Assembly (NCBI GenBank): GCA_008080735.1
Contig: SHMW01000016.1
Span: forward strand, 1-64,000
Source: Promethearchaeota archaeon
GTDB taxonomy: Archaea > Asgardarchaeota > Lokiarchaeia > Sigyniarchaeales > SOKP01
Direction: 5' to 3'
Length of the DNA stretch: 64,000 bases
In this document: positions 17,104-26,253 of the stretch, in pieces
Layout of the letters: the number at the start of each line of letters is the position of its first letter
How positions within the stretch are numbered: the first letter of the stretch is position 1
Made by a program: the position numbers and the translations under genes
Notes under the pieces: generated by a model
What the model was told of the DNA's origin: nothing
What the model saw: only the letters and a program-made list of their open reading frames with translations
Database searches by the model: none

Positions 17104-18606
17104 ATGCCACGAGGAGGGGGAATTAGACGAACACGAATAGGTGGGATGAATGGTGGATTTAGAGGAGGAGGATTCCGAGGAGGTCCAGCTACATTTAGAT
17201 CTAGCACAATAAGAAGTTCTGGAAGGCCTTTTGGTAGAACAGGCGCCCCAAGAACGGTTTCTCGTAGCCCCTCAGGACCTTATCGCCATACATATTATAG
17301 GCCGAGACGAAGATATTATGGCTATTGGCGCTACCCGTGGTATCGAAGGTTCTGGTACTCTCCTTTTTGGGCAGGGTATCATTATAGGTCGTGGTACTAT
17401 TCTCCTGCATATGTAGGCGGAGGAATTGCTATATTTATGATTATGATGCTGATCATTTTACCAATAGCGGGAGTAGCATTCTTTTTTCCATTCGATAACG
17501 CAGATCCTTCTGGAAGGGTAAATTATCGATCCACGGAGACAATTTATTATAATGAGTATTGGTATGAATATGAATATATTGAAGCGGGAAATAGTATTAC
17601 GTATTCTATGCAATCTTCTCCAAGTGTGGTAAGCTTTGCCATCTGGGATCAACCATTTGAAGATTTGCCTACGGGGACGAGAACGGGGAATATGAATGAA
17701 ACGATCTTTAATATCCCAAATAATGGATATGAATATTGGACTACCTTTCTGAAAGCCGGATCTTCCCTCGAATATGCGTTTAATTCCAGTGTGAACGTAG
17801 ACTTTTTTATCGCAGATGCGTATGATTTATATTTATGGAATCAATATGATTTTTCCACCTTCTATAAGGAGGAGAATGATATAAATCAAAGTTCTGGGAC
17901 TTTTAGCATTACAGAAGCACAAGATTATTATTTAGTTTGGTATAATGAAGATTATTCATCTGTTGATGTAACCTACGATATTAACTACACCGCAGTAGAT
18001 GTGATCGATCTCAGCCAAGCTGAGGTGTATAATCAATCTATAACGTCAATCAGTCAATCTACGTTTGAAGTCCCAAATAATGGAAATTGGTATTTCTTCA
18101 TATATTTTGATCCAATGGATTCTCCCGAAGAATCCACTGAAATCACGTTCGATGTTACTTATGATACGGGAATCACTGCACGAGACAAATGGATTTCCAT
18201 TCAACCAATTTTAATAGTGATCGTAGTTATAATTGGTATTGTTATTGTCGCAGCATTTCTCGCTAGAAAAAGCCAGAAAAAAGCCAAGGAAAAGAAAATG
18301 GGGCTCAAAACCACAAGTCCGACTGCTCAAAAAGATATAGATGAAGAACCAAAAGCTATCTCACCATATAAAGTCAAACGTATTTCCGAAAATGAATGTT
18401 TACGATGTGGGGCAGAATTAAAACCGAACGCAAAGTTCTGTCATATCTGTGGTGGGAAAACAGAAGGTAGAAAAGTGGCAAGTAAATCGGTTATGACTCC
18501 AGTAGATTCTAAAAATTGTACATTTTGCGGAAACTCTATAAAACGTGATCAAAAATTCTGCACCTACTGTGGAACTGAGATATCTCAATCTAATACCTCG
18601 AAATAA
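17104..18606 (+). CDS. membrane protein with Arg/Gly/Tyr-rich N-terminus and C-terminal zinc ribbons
   Basis: The 500-residue protein is built from unlike parts. Residues 1-100 are rich in Gly, Arg, Tyr and Trp (GGFRGGGFRGG, then many YRR and WYR groups). A first membrane helix lies at about 108-130. A beta-rich extracellular part full of Tyr, Asn and Asp follows, with two similar halves each containing FxxPNNGxxYW/F. A second helix sits near 365-385, and a cytosolic tail carries two zinc ribbons (CLRCGAEL...CHICGG; CTFCGNSI...CTYCGT). The start is fixed by AGGAGGT at 17091-17097. The RG-rich head recalls RNA-binding or phase-separating segments, and its placement before the first helix suggests it is cytosolic. 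No known family was recognised. Confidence 0.65.
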   Translation: MPRGGGIRRTRIGGMNGGFRGGGFRGGPATFRSSTIRSSGRPFGRTGAPRTVSRSPSGPYRHTYYRPRRRYYGYWRYPWYRRFWYSPFWAGYHYRSWYYSPAYVGGGIAIFMIMMLIILPIAGVAFFFPFDNADPSGRVNYRSTETIYYNEYWYEYEYIEAGNSITYSMQSSPSVVSFAIWDQPFEDLPTGTRTGNMNETIFNIPNNGYEYWTTFLKAGSSLEYAFNSSVNVDFFIADAYDLYLWNQYDFSTFYKEENDINQSSGTFSITEAQDYYLVWYNEDYSSVDVTYDINYTAVDVIDLSQAEVYNQSITSISQSTFEVPNNGNWYFFIYFDPMDSPEESTEITFDVTYDTGITARDKWISIQPILIVIVVIIGIVIVAAFLARKSQKKAKEKKMGLKTTSPTAQKDIDEEPKAISPYKVKRISENECLRCGAELKPNAKFCHICGGKTEGRKVASKSVMTPVDSKNCTFCGNSIKRDQKFCTYCGTEISQSNTSK

Positions 18607-18762
18607 TTATAAAATTTCTTTTTTTAATTTATATTCATTCTCTTTTTAATTCCCTATTTGCTGGAAATAGAATTTGAATTCATAAGCAAATATTTTTAAA
18701 TTTAAGACTAATAATAGATGTTATAGTATTTTATTTTGAGAAATAATCGTATTAGAGGGAAT

Positions 18763-20253
18763 ATGCAAATGAATAATGAACAAACTAAATGGAAAAATCA
18801 TTCTAATTTATTTGAGATTAATACGTGGCCTTGGCTCACAGAATTATCAGAGCATTACGATAGAAAAATAATTCTTGATAATATTCCAGAAGAGATATTT
18901 GAAGGATATCTTCAATATTTCGATGTTGTGTGGTTAATGGGTGTATGGGAAAGGAGTCCAGCGAGTAAACGTATTGCTCAAGAGGAACCCGACCTTCAAA
19001 AAGCATATCAAGAAGCGTTAGACCATGTAAAAGAGGAGGATATAATTGGGTCTCCTTACGCGGTTTATTATTATCATGTTGATAAGAATTTGGGAGGGAA
19101 GGAATCGTTATTAAAGTTTCGAGAACAATTACTAGCCAGAAACATTAAACTTATATTAGACTATGTACCTAATCATGTAGCGCGTGACCATATGTGGACT
19201 TTAGAAAAATCAGACATTTTCATCGAGGGAACGTTCGAGGATATGAATTCCCAACCAGATAATTATTTTTCTTCCTACGGAAGAGTATTAGCGCATGGTA
19301 AGGATCCCTATTTCCTCCCTTGGACTGATACCGTCCAAATAAATGCATTCTCTTCCGAAGCGCGAACGAAAGCAATTAACACCTTAAAATCTATTGCAGA
19401 TATTTGTGATGGAGTACGCTGTGATATGGCTATGTTGGTTACGAACAAAATATTTAAAAAAACTTGGGGAGATAAAGCGGGAGATCCTCCAGAGACAGAA
19501 TTTTGGGAACGAGTAATTCCGAGTGTTCGAGAAAACCATCCTGATTTTAAATTTATTGGAGAGGTATATTGGGATATGGAATATGATTTAATGCAACAAG
19601 GATTTGATTATTGCTATGACAAACGACTCTATGATAGGATTTTGAAGAAGAATGTAGAAGAAATTACAGCTCACCTGAATGCAGATTATAATTATCAGAA
19701 AAAATTGGTAAGATTTTTGGAAAATCATGATGAAATCAGGGTCGCTAAAGAATTAGGGATCAATCTTTCAAAAGCCGCAGCTATGGTCATTTTAACCTTA
19801 CCGGGGATGGGATTAATATACGAGGGACAGATGAAAGGGTATACACGAAAGGTGCCCGTCCAACTAAAAAGAAGAGGAGAAGAGGAGACAGACTTAGATT
19901 TGCTTACATTTTACAGAAATCTGTTAATCCTAATTCAACAAAATCAGATAAAAACTAAATATTGGGAAAAATGTACTTCTAAAGGGCAGGAGAACAACTC
20001 GGGACAAAAGATAATCTCACATCATTGGTGGGATGATCAAAATCATTTTCTTATTGTGGTGAATTTTGATGATTCAGAGACACAAACCCACATTTCGATA
20101 CCTTCATTAGACTATAACACAGATCGATTATCTTTCTATAATATTTCTAATGAAAACAAATTAGTATATCAAGCGTCTGAGATAAAGGAGACTGGATTGA
20201 AAGTTGAGTTGGAAGCTTGGAAAGGTATTATTTATGAAATAAGTACTGCTTGA
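18763..20253 (+). CDS. GH13 alpha-amylase-family glycoside hydrolase
   Basis: This (beta/alpha)8 enzyme acts on alpha-glucans. The catalytic triad of clan GH-H is visible: nucleophile Asp in GVRCDMAML near residue 220, acid/base Glu in FIGEVYW near 265 and the third Asp in ENHDEIR near 320. LDYVPNHVARDH near 140 is conserved region I. A C-terminal beta domain follows. The protein lacks a signal peptide, so it works in the cytosol, perhaps on glycogen or maltooligosaccharides; sucrose-phosphorylase-like or trehalose-type activities cannot be excluded. The start is ATG 18763 or 18769. AGAGGGA lies just upstream and its spacing favours 18769. A TTG at 18736 is also in frame. The QueG-like gene follows after 6 bp. 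Confidence 0.85.
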   Translation: MQMNNEQTKWKNHSNLFEINTWPWLTELSEHYDRKIILDNIPEEIFEGYLQYFDVVWLMGVWERSPASKRIAQEEPDLQKAYQEALDHVKEEDIIGSPYAVYYYHVDKNLGGKESLLKFREQLLARNIKLILDYVPNHVARDHMWTLEKSDIFIEGTFEDMNSQPDNYFSSYGRVLAHGKDPYFLPWTDTVQINAFSSEARTKAINTLKSIADICDGVRCDMAMLVTNKIFKKTWGDKAGDPPETEFWERVIPSVRENHPDFKFIGEVYWDMEYDLMQQGFDYCYDKRLYDRILKKNVEEITAHLNADYNYQKKLVRFLENHDEIRVAKELGINLSKAAAMVILTLPGMGLIYEGQMKGYTRKVPVQLKRRGEEETDLDLLTFYRNLLILIQQNQIKTKYWEKCTSKGQENNSGQKIISHHWWDDQNHFLIVVNFDDSETQTHISIPSLDYNTDRLSFYNISNENKLVYQASEIKETGLKVELEAWKGIIYEISTA

Positions 20254-20259
20254 TACGAA

Positions 20260-21012
20260 ATGATGAAAATAGAAAAGAATTCGGAAATCGCTGAAATTTT
20301 CCATAATTATTTAGATGAAGTCAATTACGAGGGACTATTAAGTGTTGCAAATTTCTCCGAAGTCTACAATAGTGTAATGGATGAGCAAAAACAATATTTA
20401 GAAAGTATTTGTGGTGTAAAGTTTAACAATTATGTAGATTTTGGTTCAATTATTTCACTTGGTATTGCATATCATCCAGAAACGATAGAATCTATCAATA
20501 TTAAAGAGGAAAGTGGATACAATAAGGAATTATGGAATCAATATGGATATGAGTATTCTCATCTAAACAAAATGCTAAAAGAGATTAGCGAAAAAATAGC
20601 TAAATTATATAATGGAATAGCAATTCCTCCAACAACCGAAACGCCTTCCAAAGAGATTAGAAATGTAAAGGATTTTTTTCCAAACACTTTATCTCATCGT
20701 GCTGTCGCAGAGAATGCAGGTCTCGGCTGGAGAGGAAAAAATGAACTATTAATCACTTACGAATATGGACCAGCTATACGTTTTGTATCAATATTAGTCA
20801 GTCTAAAGTTTATTGAAGGAAAAAGAATCGATTCACAATGTGGAGAGTGCAATGCGTGTTTAGAAATATGTCCAATTCTCAGAGAAAAATCAAATCTTAA
20901 GGATTATAGAGAAAATTGCAGATTATACCTTAATTCCTTAGGATTGGTTCATGATGTATGTGGTAAATGTATAAAAGCTTGTTTTAAAGAAATTATTTCA
21001 AGAAAAAGATAA
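20260..21012 (+). CDS. QueG-like (DUF1730) double-cluster 4Fe-4S reductase
   Basis: This 250-residue protein is related to epoxyqueuosine reductase QueG and reductive-dehalogenase-type flavin/cobalamin enzymes. The signature SHRAVAENAGLGWRGKNELL sits near residue 145, and two ferredoxin-like cysteine groups follow (CGECNACLEICP near 202, CGKCIKAC near 235), ligating two [4Fe-4S] clusters. It is shorter than bacterial QueG (about 350-380) and lacks the C-terminal HEAT part. Archaea make archaeosine instead of queuosine, so the true substrate is doubtful. It starts at ATG 20260, six bases after the GH13 stop, and converges with glmS with only 3 bp between the stops. Confidence 0.75.
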   Translation: MMKIEKNSEIAEIFHNYLDEVNYEGLLSVANFSEVYNSVMDEQKQYLESICGVKFNNYVDFGSIISLGIAYHPETIESINIKEESGYNKELWNQYGYEYSHLNKMLKEISEKIAKLYNGIAIPPTTETPSKEIRNVKDFFPNTLSHRAVAENAGLGWRGKNELLITYEYGPAIRFVSILVSLKFIEGKRIDSQCGECNACLEICPILREKSNLKDYRENCRLYLNSLGLVHDVCGKCIKACFKEIISRKR

Positions 21013-21015
21013 ATT

Positions 21016-22863
21016 TCAGTGGACGGTTACCGTTTTAGCTAGATTGAGTGGTTTATCGGGGTCAAGATTATGATCTAGGGCAGCATAGTATGCAAGTAAC
21101 TGGAGTGCAGGTATAAAAGTAATAGGACTGAAGTATTGATAATATTTCGTGGACGGTTGAGGTATCCGAATGGTAATATCACTCATTTCAGAAATGGTCT
21201 CGTCATTATCGACAACCAGAGAAATAATATGACCTCCTCTCGCCTTAAATTCCATTACATTTCCAACTAACCTTTCATAGGATTTATCTGGAGGTGCGAT
21301 GAAAATGATCGGAAACCCTTCTCTCACTAATGAGATTGGTCCATGTTTCGCGTGAGCAGCTGAATATCCCTCAATAAATCGGCATGCGACTTCCTTTAGC
21401 TTCAATCCTCCCTCTTTAGCAGTGGCAATAGAAATTCCGCGTGCGAGAAAAAAATAATTGGCGTTCTTCTCGAGATTTTGAACGATTTCCTTTATGGACT
21501 CGAGATTATTTTTTAAGAATATTTCTATTATTTCAGGGATGGATTTTAAGGCATCATAATATTTATCGAGTTCTACTGGTGCTAATTTTTTTCGTAATCC
21601 CGCGATTTTCAAGGCGATTAAAGCAAGAGACAGAACTTGAGTAACATACGTCTTGGTCGCTGCAACACCTATTTCTGGACCCGCACGGGTAATGATGGAA
21701 TGATCCGAATATCTTGTGATCGAGGAACCAATTATATTTGTGATGGCTAAGATAGTTATATCTTTCTGCACTTCTTTGGCCCATCTAATAGCTTCTATCG
21801 TATCTACCGTCTCTCCAGATTGGGAAATCGCAATAATCACGGTATTCTTTTCTAATGCTCCTGTTAATTTATTTTGAAACTCACTACATTCAATTTCTTG
21901 AATATATTTCCCAAGAAATCGTGTTATTATATATTTACCCGCCAAGGAAGCATAAAAGGAAGTCCCCGCGGCAGTTATATAAATATGATCTGCCTTGATT
22001 AATTTTCGCGCAAAGAGCTCGATTTCTTCATCGGAGGTTTTTAAAGTTTTTCTGAGCGCATCTGGTTCTTCAAAAATTTCTTTCAGCATAAAATGTTCAT
22101 AACCATTCTTTTCAGCAGCGTCAATATCCCAGTTAATATGCTTCGGTTGCTTTGTTATCTTTTTTAGTGAATTTTCAATATCGAAAAATTCAATCTCCCC
22201 AGCTTTTAAGATTGCCATTTCATTATCTTCCAAAATAAAACAATTACGAGTATATTGAAGCAACGCTGGAATATCTGAGGCGCAATAACTTGTTTTTCCT
22301 TCCTCCATACCTACGATTAGTGGGGACTCTTTTCTCGCAACAATTATAGAATTGGGTTCTTTCGCATAACAGACAGATAAGGCATATGCTCCTTCACATT
22401 TCTTGAGCGCTTCAACAACTGCCTCTTTGAAATCGTATCCTTCTTTCAATTTCTCTTCGATTAGATGAGGAACAATTTCCGTATCCGTTTCCGATTTGAA
22501 GCTATGTCCTTTTGAGATTAATTCTTTTTTGAGTTCAATAAAATTTTCAATAATTCCGTTATGTACTACAGCTATTTCACCAGTACAGTCAGTATGAGGG
22601 TGTGAATTATCTTTTGTTGGAGGTCCGTGAGTGGCCCAACGGGTATGAGCTAATGCGATACTCCCGTTTAGCGTATCAAAATGTAATTTTTCATGTATCT
22701 CATCGATTTTTCCCGAATCTTTGAGAATTTGCAAATCTGTATTCTCGATGGATACCATTCCGCAAGAATCATACCCTCGATATTCAAGCTTACGAATAGC
22801 CTCTAAAGCAATGCTCCCAATATTAATATCTTGGTTAGTAATTATTCCGAAGATTCCACACAC
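21016..22863 (-). CDS. glmS: glutamine--fructose-6-phosphate aminotransferase (isomerizing)
   Basis: GlmS makes glucosamine-6-phosphate from fructose-6-phosphate and glutamine, the entry to UDP-GlcNAc and surface glycans. After the initiator (GTG at 22863) comes the nucleophile Cys2 of the class-II glutaminase domain (MCGIFGI), with HTRWATHG near 75 and the NGIIEN loop near 100. Two SIS sugar-isomerase domains follow, with TAAGTSFYA near 295, SQSGETVDT near 345 and the C-terminal KTVTV end. The length of 615 is standard. It is transcribed alone, and no glmS ribozyme is seen upstream, as expected outside Firmicutes. Confidence 0.95.
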   Translation of the reverse strand: MCGIFGIITNQDINIGSIALEAIRKLEYRGYDSCGMVSIENTDLQILKDSGKIDEIHEKLHFDTLNGSIALAHTRWATHGPPTKDNSHPHTDCTGEIAVVHNGIIENFIELKKELISKGHSFKSETDTEIVPHLIEEKLKEGYDFKEAVVEALKKCEGAYALSVCYAKEPNSIIVARKESPLIVGMEEGKTSYCASDIPALLQYTRNCFILEDNEMAILKAGEIEFFDIENSLKKITKQPKHINWDIDAAEKNGYEHFMLKEIFEEPDALRKTLKTSDEEIELFARKLIKADHIYITAAGTSFYASLAGKYIITRFLGKYIQEIECSEFQNKLTGALEKNTVIIAISQSGETVDTIEAIRWAKEVQKDITILAITNIIGSSITRYSDHSIITRAGPEIGVAATKTYVTQVLSLALIALKIAGLRKKLAPVELDKYYDALKSIPEIIEIFLKNNLESIKEIVQNLEKNANYFFLARGISIATAKEGGLKLKEVACRFIEGYSAAHAKHGPISLVREGFPIIFIAPPDKSYERLVGNVMEFKARGGHIISLVVDNDETISEMSDITIRIPQPSTKYYQYFSPITFIPALQLLAYYAALDHNLDPDKPLNLAKTVTVH

Positions 22864-23192
22864 GATATAATCAATTCATTTCTTGTCTATAATCGAATTT
22901 AATCAAACTAAAAATTAAAAATTTTGTTTTTAGGGTTTTCCCATAGTATCTAAATATGATCTTTTTTTGAAAATAACACATCAAATCAGAGATCATTTTC
23001 TTACATTTTATAAAAAGTAAGAATTTATGAGATGTTTAATTTGTTATCTTAATAATTTGCTTGGTTGCATACTACTTAATTGTTTGTGGTATTAACTATG
23101 TATTCAGAATTGTTAATAAGCATTGTTTATTATAATGCTTCAGTCTGCAATAAAATTAAAAAAAAGAGTTTTGTCTTGAATTTGTGGTTTAA
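22864..23192. other. 329-bp divergent intergenic region
   Basis: This very AT-rich spacer separates glmS (leftward) and the unknown helical gene (rightward). It must carry both promoters; several TATA-like stretches are present but none is clearly positioned. No ORF, RNA gene or repeat is seen. Confidence 0.5.
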
Positions 23193-24665
23193 ATGATTTT
23201 CCAAGGTCTTTATAATATATTAGATTTATATCTTAACGATAGTGAAACTTTTTATGAAAAGGTTGATATTTACTTCAAAAAAAGTATAGAAAATATTCCA
23301 ATTAACAAAAATAATTTACAAGAAACGATAAATGCGATTCTTGATGAATTAACACTTCAATTTACTGAATTAGGTTTTTCTAAAATACAAATAGAAAATA
23401 AATTTGCAGATCCTTTTTTAAAAATCGAAAATAGTGAATTAGAAAGTATAAATTCCTCCCTAGATTTGTATAGAGAAAAGATTGCGCCTATGGTATATGA
23501 GATCATATTAGAAAAAATAGTTGATTATCTCGTTGATTCAGGAGTAGCGGAGCTGATGCTTAAGTTAAAGGCGAATGATTTATTACCTCTTGAGTTCATC
23601 ATGGAGCTTAAGAAACTTAAGGAAATGCTCGAGAGTAATCCCGAAAAAATGGAGAACTTGCGAAAATACATCAATATTAAAGATAAAATTATCGAAACTT
23701 TCCGAGAAAACAAATGTGAAATAGAACGATTGGAAGATATAAGAGATCCCCGCGATAAACTTCAATTAGTGTATATGATCTACAGAATTATCAACTTTTT
23801 CCATCTCGAGCGACTGTTTGATTTTAGTCATATGATCACGTATCTGGAAAACAATATGGATGAATGGCTTACCTCCGTACCGTTGATCACCCTAAAAAAC
23901 CCAGATATCTATTTTTGTGGGCTTTATTTAGCAACTCATTTAGGAGCAAAATTTGATAAGGAAGAAGTAAGGCGATTTTTATTAGAATTATACAATGAAT
24001 TTATCGACGAATTTGATGCTCCGATTATAGAAGCGACCGATCAAATTTATTATTTTTATAAAGCTATCAGGTTAATCGATTTAGATCTTTACGAAAAGGA
24101 AATAGAAAATCTGATGAAAGCGGATTCTTCCTTTTTTGAAAGAGAATATTTGATGGAATTGGAAACCTCCCAACTCGTAGTTATTTTAAAAATGTATAAA
24201 CTGTTGGGATTTTACGAGAAGATTGATAACTCCAAAATCAATGCTATCCTAAATGAGATTAAGAGAAGGATAACTCCCGAAGGAATCGTGCAATATCGCG
24301 ATGGAATAATATCGTCTGAGGCAACATATTATGTCTTATTCAATGCTTATATGCGAGATGAATTAGACCATCTTAAAAAGTTCAAAATTTTGGATAGTGT
24401 TGTTGAGCGAGTATATAGGAATTTAGAGATTATAGATTTTTGTAGAAATACCAATTTCGATTTAGTAAGCGAAATTTTTTACTCTTGTGAAAGTTTGAAG
24501 CTTTTCAATTGTATAGAAACAAAAGAGATGATATATCATTTAGCAAGATTTCTGTTTCCTCAAACGATCTCAGAGAATGGAATCTTTGCGAAGGAAATAG
24601 ACAGAAAAACCGCCAAATTTAGACATTTGAAAGTCAATAAGCTAACAGGTCAAACAATTTATTAA
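23193..24665 (+). CDS. uncharacterised all-helical protein
   Basis: The 490-residue soluble protein matches no family I recognise. Residues 1-190 are rich in charged helices. Residues 210-430 show pairs of helices separated by short turns containing NPDIYFCGLYLATHLG, DQIYYFYKAIRL, EATYYVLFNAY and EIFYSCESLKL. This is loosely like the alpha/alpha toroid of prenyltransferases and terpene cyclases. The Asp-rich catalytic motif of cyclases and the zinc ligands of protein prenyltransferases are not evident, so no activity is proposed. The gene stands 87 bp before the flavoenzyme gene at 24752 in the same direction and may be co-transcribed. Confidence 0.55.
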   Translation: MIFQGLYNILDLYLNDSETFYEKVDIYFKKSIENIPINKNNLQETINAILDELTLQFTELGFSKIQIENKFADPFLKIENSELESINSSLDLYREKIAPMVYEIILEKIVDYLVDSGVAELMLKLKANDLLPLEFIMELKKLKEMLESNPEKMENLRKYINIKDKIIETFRENKCEIERLEDIRDPRDKLQLVYMIYRIINFFHLERLFDFSHMITYLENNMDEWLTSVPLITLKNPDIYFCGLYLATHLGAKFDKEEVRRFLLELYNEFIDEFDAPIIEATDQIYYFYKAIRLIDLDLYEKEIENLMKADSSFFEREYLMELETSQLVVILKMYKLLGFYEKIDNSKINAILNEIKRRITPEGIVQYRDGIISSEATYYVLFNAYMRDELDHLKKFKILDSVVERVYRNLEIIDFCRNTNFDLVSEIFYSCESLKLFNCIETKEMIYHLARFLFPQTISENGIFAKEIDRKTAKFRHLKVNKLTGQTIY

Positions 24666-24751
24666 TTTCACCCGTCCTCTTTCTTTTTGTCTCTCTAGAT
24701 TCAATAAACCAAATCTTAATTTATTTATAAAAATTTAATTAAGTAATTTAA

Positions 24752-26251
24752 TTGAACGATAGAGTGATAGATTTGAACTTTGAAGATTTTGAACTAGTAT
24801 ATAAAGAGGATAGAACGGAGATCAAAAATAAAGATAAAATTTTGGATGAATTGAAGCATGTAATCGGAGACAAAAATGTATCGATTCTAAAGTCAGATAT
24901 TTTAGCGTATACAAGAGATAGTTCGTTAATTTCATTAAACTGGACGATTCAAGGTAAGATTGCGGGGTTACCAGAAATTATCACATGGCCAGAGGATTCT
25001 AATCATATCAGTGAGATTTTAAAAATAGCGAATAGAGAAAAAATCCCTATTGTCCCTTTCGCTGAGGGTTCAGGCGTAGTTGGAGGTGCAATTCCCATAA
25101 AAGGGGGGATTATTATCGATTTGAAACGGTTTAATAAAATAATCGAGATCAATGATCAAAATCTCACCGTGACCGTTCAAGCAGGAATGAACGGGATGAA
25201 TTTAGAGCGATATCTCAATTCCAAAGGGTATACGGGTGGACACATCCCGCAATCATTGTATACTTCTTCCGTCGGAGGTTGGATTGCTCATAGAGCCGCA
25301 GGACAATTTTCGACAAAGTACGGTAAAATTGAAGATATTGTATTAGGGATGGAAGTTGTGCTGCCCAATGGAGAAATGATAAAATTCGATCCAATTGCAC
25401 GAGCAGCGACTGGACCTCAACTGGATAAATACTTTATCGGGAGTGAAGGAACATTAGGAATCGTTACTCAAGCGACGCTTAAAATTTGGCCCTACCCTGA
25501 AAAACGAACTCTTATATCTTATGCCTTTCCGACAATAGAAGATGCATTGGACGCAGTTCGATTAACCTTACGAAAGCAAGTCAATCCTGCAGTTGTACGA
25601 ATATATGATGCTGACGAGACTGCCAGACATTTTGAACATATTGAAAAAGCTACAGACAGGGTAATGACGGTGTTTGTATGTGAAGGGATTACAGAATTAG
25701 TGGATTTAGAAGAAAAGATTACGCGCGAAAAATGTGAAGAAAAATCTGGTATTGATTGTGGAGAAGAACCAGTCAAGCATTGGTTTGAAACCCGATTTAA
25801 AGTGACAGAAACCTCAATGTTCCCACCCTATAAAATCGTCGCGGATACGATTGAAGTCTCGATAATGTGGGATAAGGCGGCTGATTTATATCATTCTGTG
25901 ATAGAATCTACAAGTCAAGTGGAAGGCAATCTATTAATCACTGCTCATGTGTCTCATTTTTATCCAAACGGCGCGGGATTCTATTTTACATTTGGAGGAG
26001 TACCTGGCAAAGGAAAAACGGAATTTGATTTTTATAAAGAATGCTGGAATGCAACAATTAAAGCCGTTTTGGACGTGGGTGGCAGCATTGCACATCATCA
26101 TGGAATCGGTGTAAACCGCTCTCATTGGATGGAAAGAGAATGGGGTAATGGATATAAGGTTATGAAACAGTTTAAGGAAGTATTGGATCCTAACAATATC
26201 CTCAATCCAGGAAAAATCTACACACCAACATGGAAAGGAGGGGATGAATAA
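24752..26251 (+). CDS. FAD-linked oxidase, alkyl-DHAP synthase/GlcD-like
   Basis: This flavoprotein is of the VAO/FAD_binding_4 type. The FAD-binding part contains PFAEGSGVVGGA near residue 108, SSVGGWIAHRAAGQ near 170 and GSEGTLGIVTQATLKIWP near 228. The C-terminal FAD-oxidase domain ends with AHHHGIGVNRSHW near 450 and LDPNNILNPGKIY. The TSSVGGW and HHHGIG elements are closer to alkyldihydroxyacetonephosphate synthase (AGPS) than to lactate or glycolate dehydrogenases. The gene next door encodes a CCG-domain Fe-S protein, as in GlcDF or D-lactate dehydrogenase units, so an electron-transferring dehydrogenase is more likely than ether-lipid synthesis. The start is uncertain: TTG 24752 or GTG 24764, as no ATG is near. 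Confidence 0.8.
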   Translation: MNDRVIDLNFEDFELVYKEDRTEIKNKDKILDELKHVIGDKNVSILKSDILAYTRDSSLISLNWTIQGKIAGLPEIITWPEDSNHISEILKIANREKIPIVPFAEGSGVVGGAIPIKGGIIIDLKRFNKIIEINDQNLTVTVQAGMNGMNLERYLNSKGYTGGHIPQSLYTSSVGGWIAHRAAGQFSTKYGKIEDIVLGMEVVLPNGEMIKFDPIARAATGPQLDKYFIGSEGTLGIVTQATLKIWPYPEKRTLISYAFPTIEDALDAVRLTLRKQVNPAVVRIYDADETARHFEHIEKATDRVMTVFVCEGITELVDLEEKITREKCEEKSGIDCGEEPVKHWFETRFKVTETSMFPPYKIVADTIEVSIMWDKAADLYHSVIESTSQVEGNLLITAHVSHFYPNGAGFYFTFGGVPGKGKTEFDFYKECWNATIKAVLDVGGSIAHHHGIGVNRSHWMEREWGNGYKVMKQFKEVLDPNNILNPGKIYTPTWKGGDE

Positions 26252-26253
26252 AA

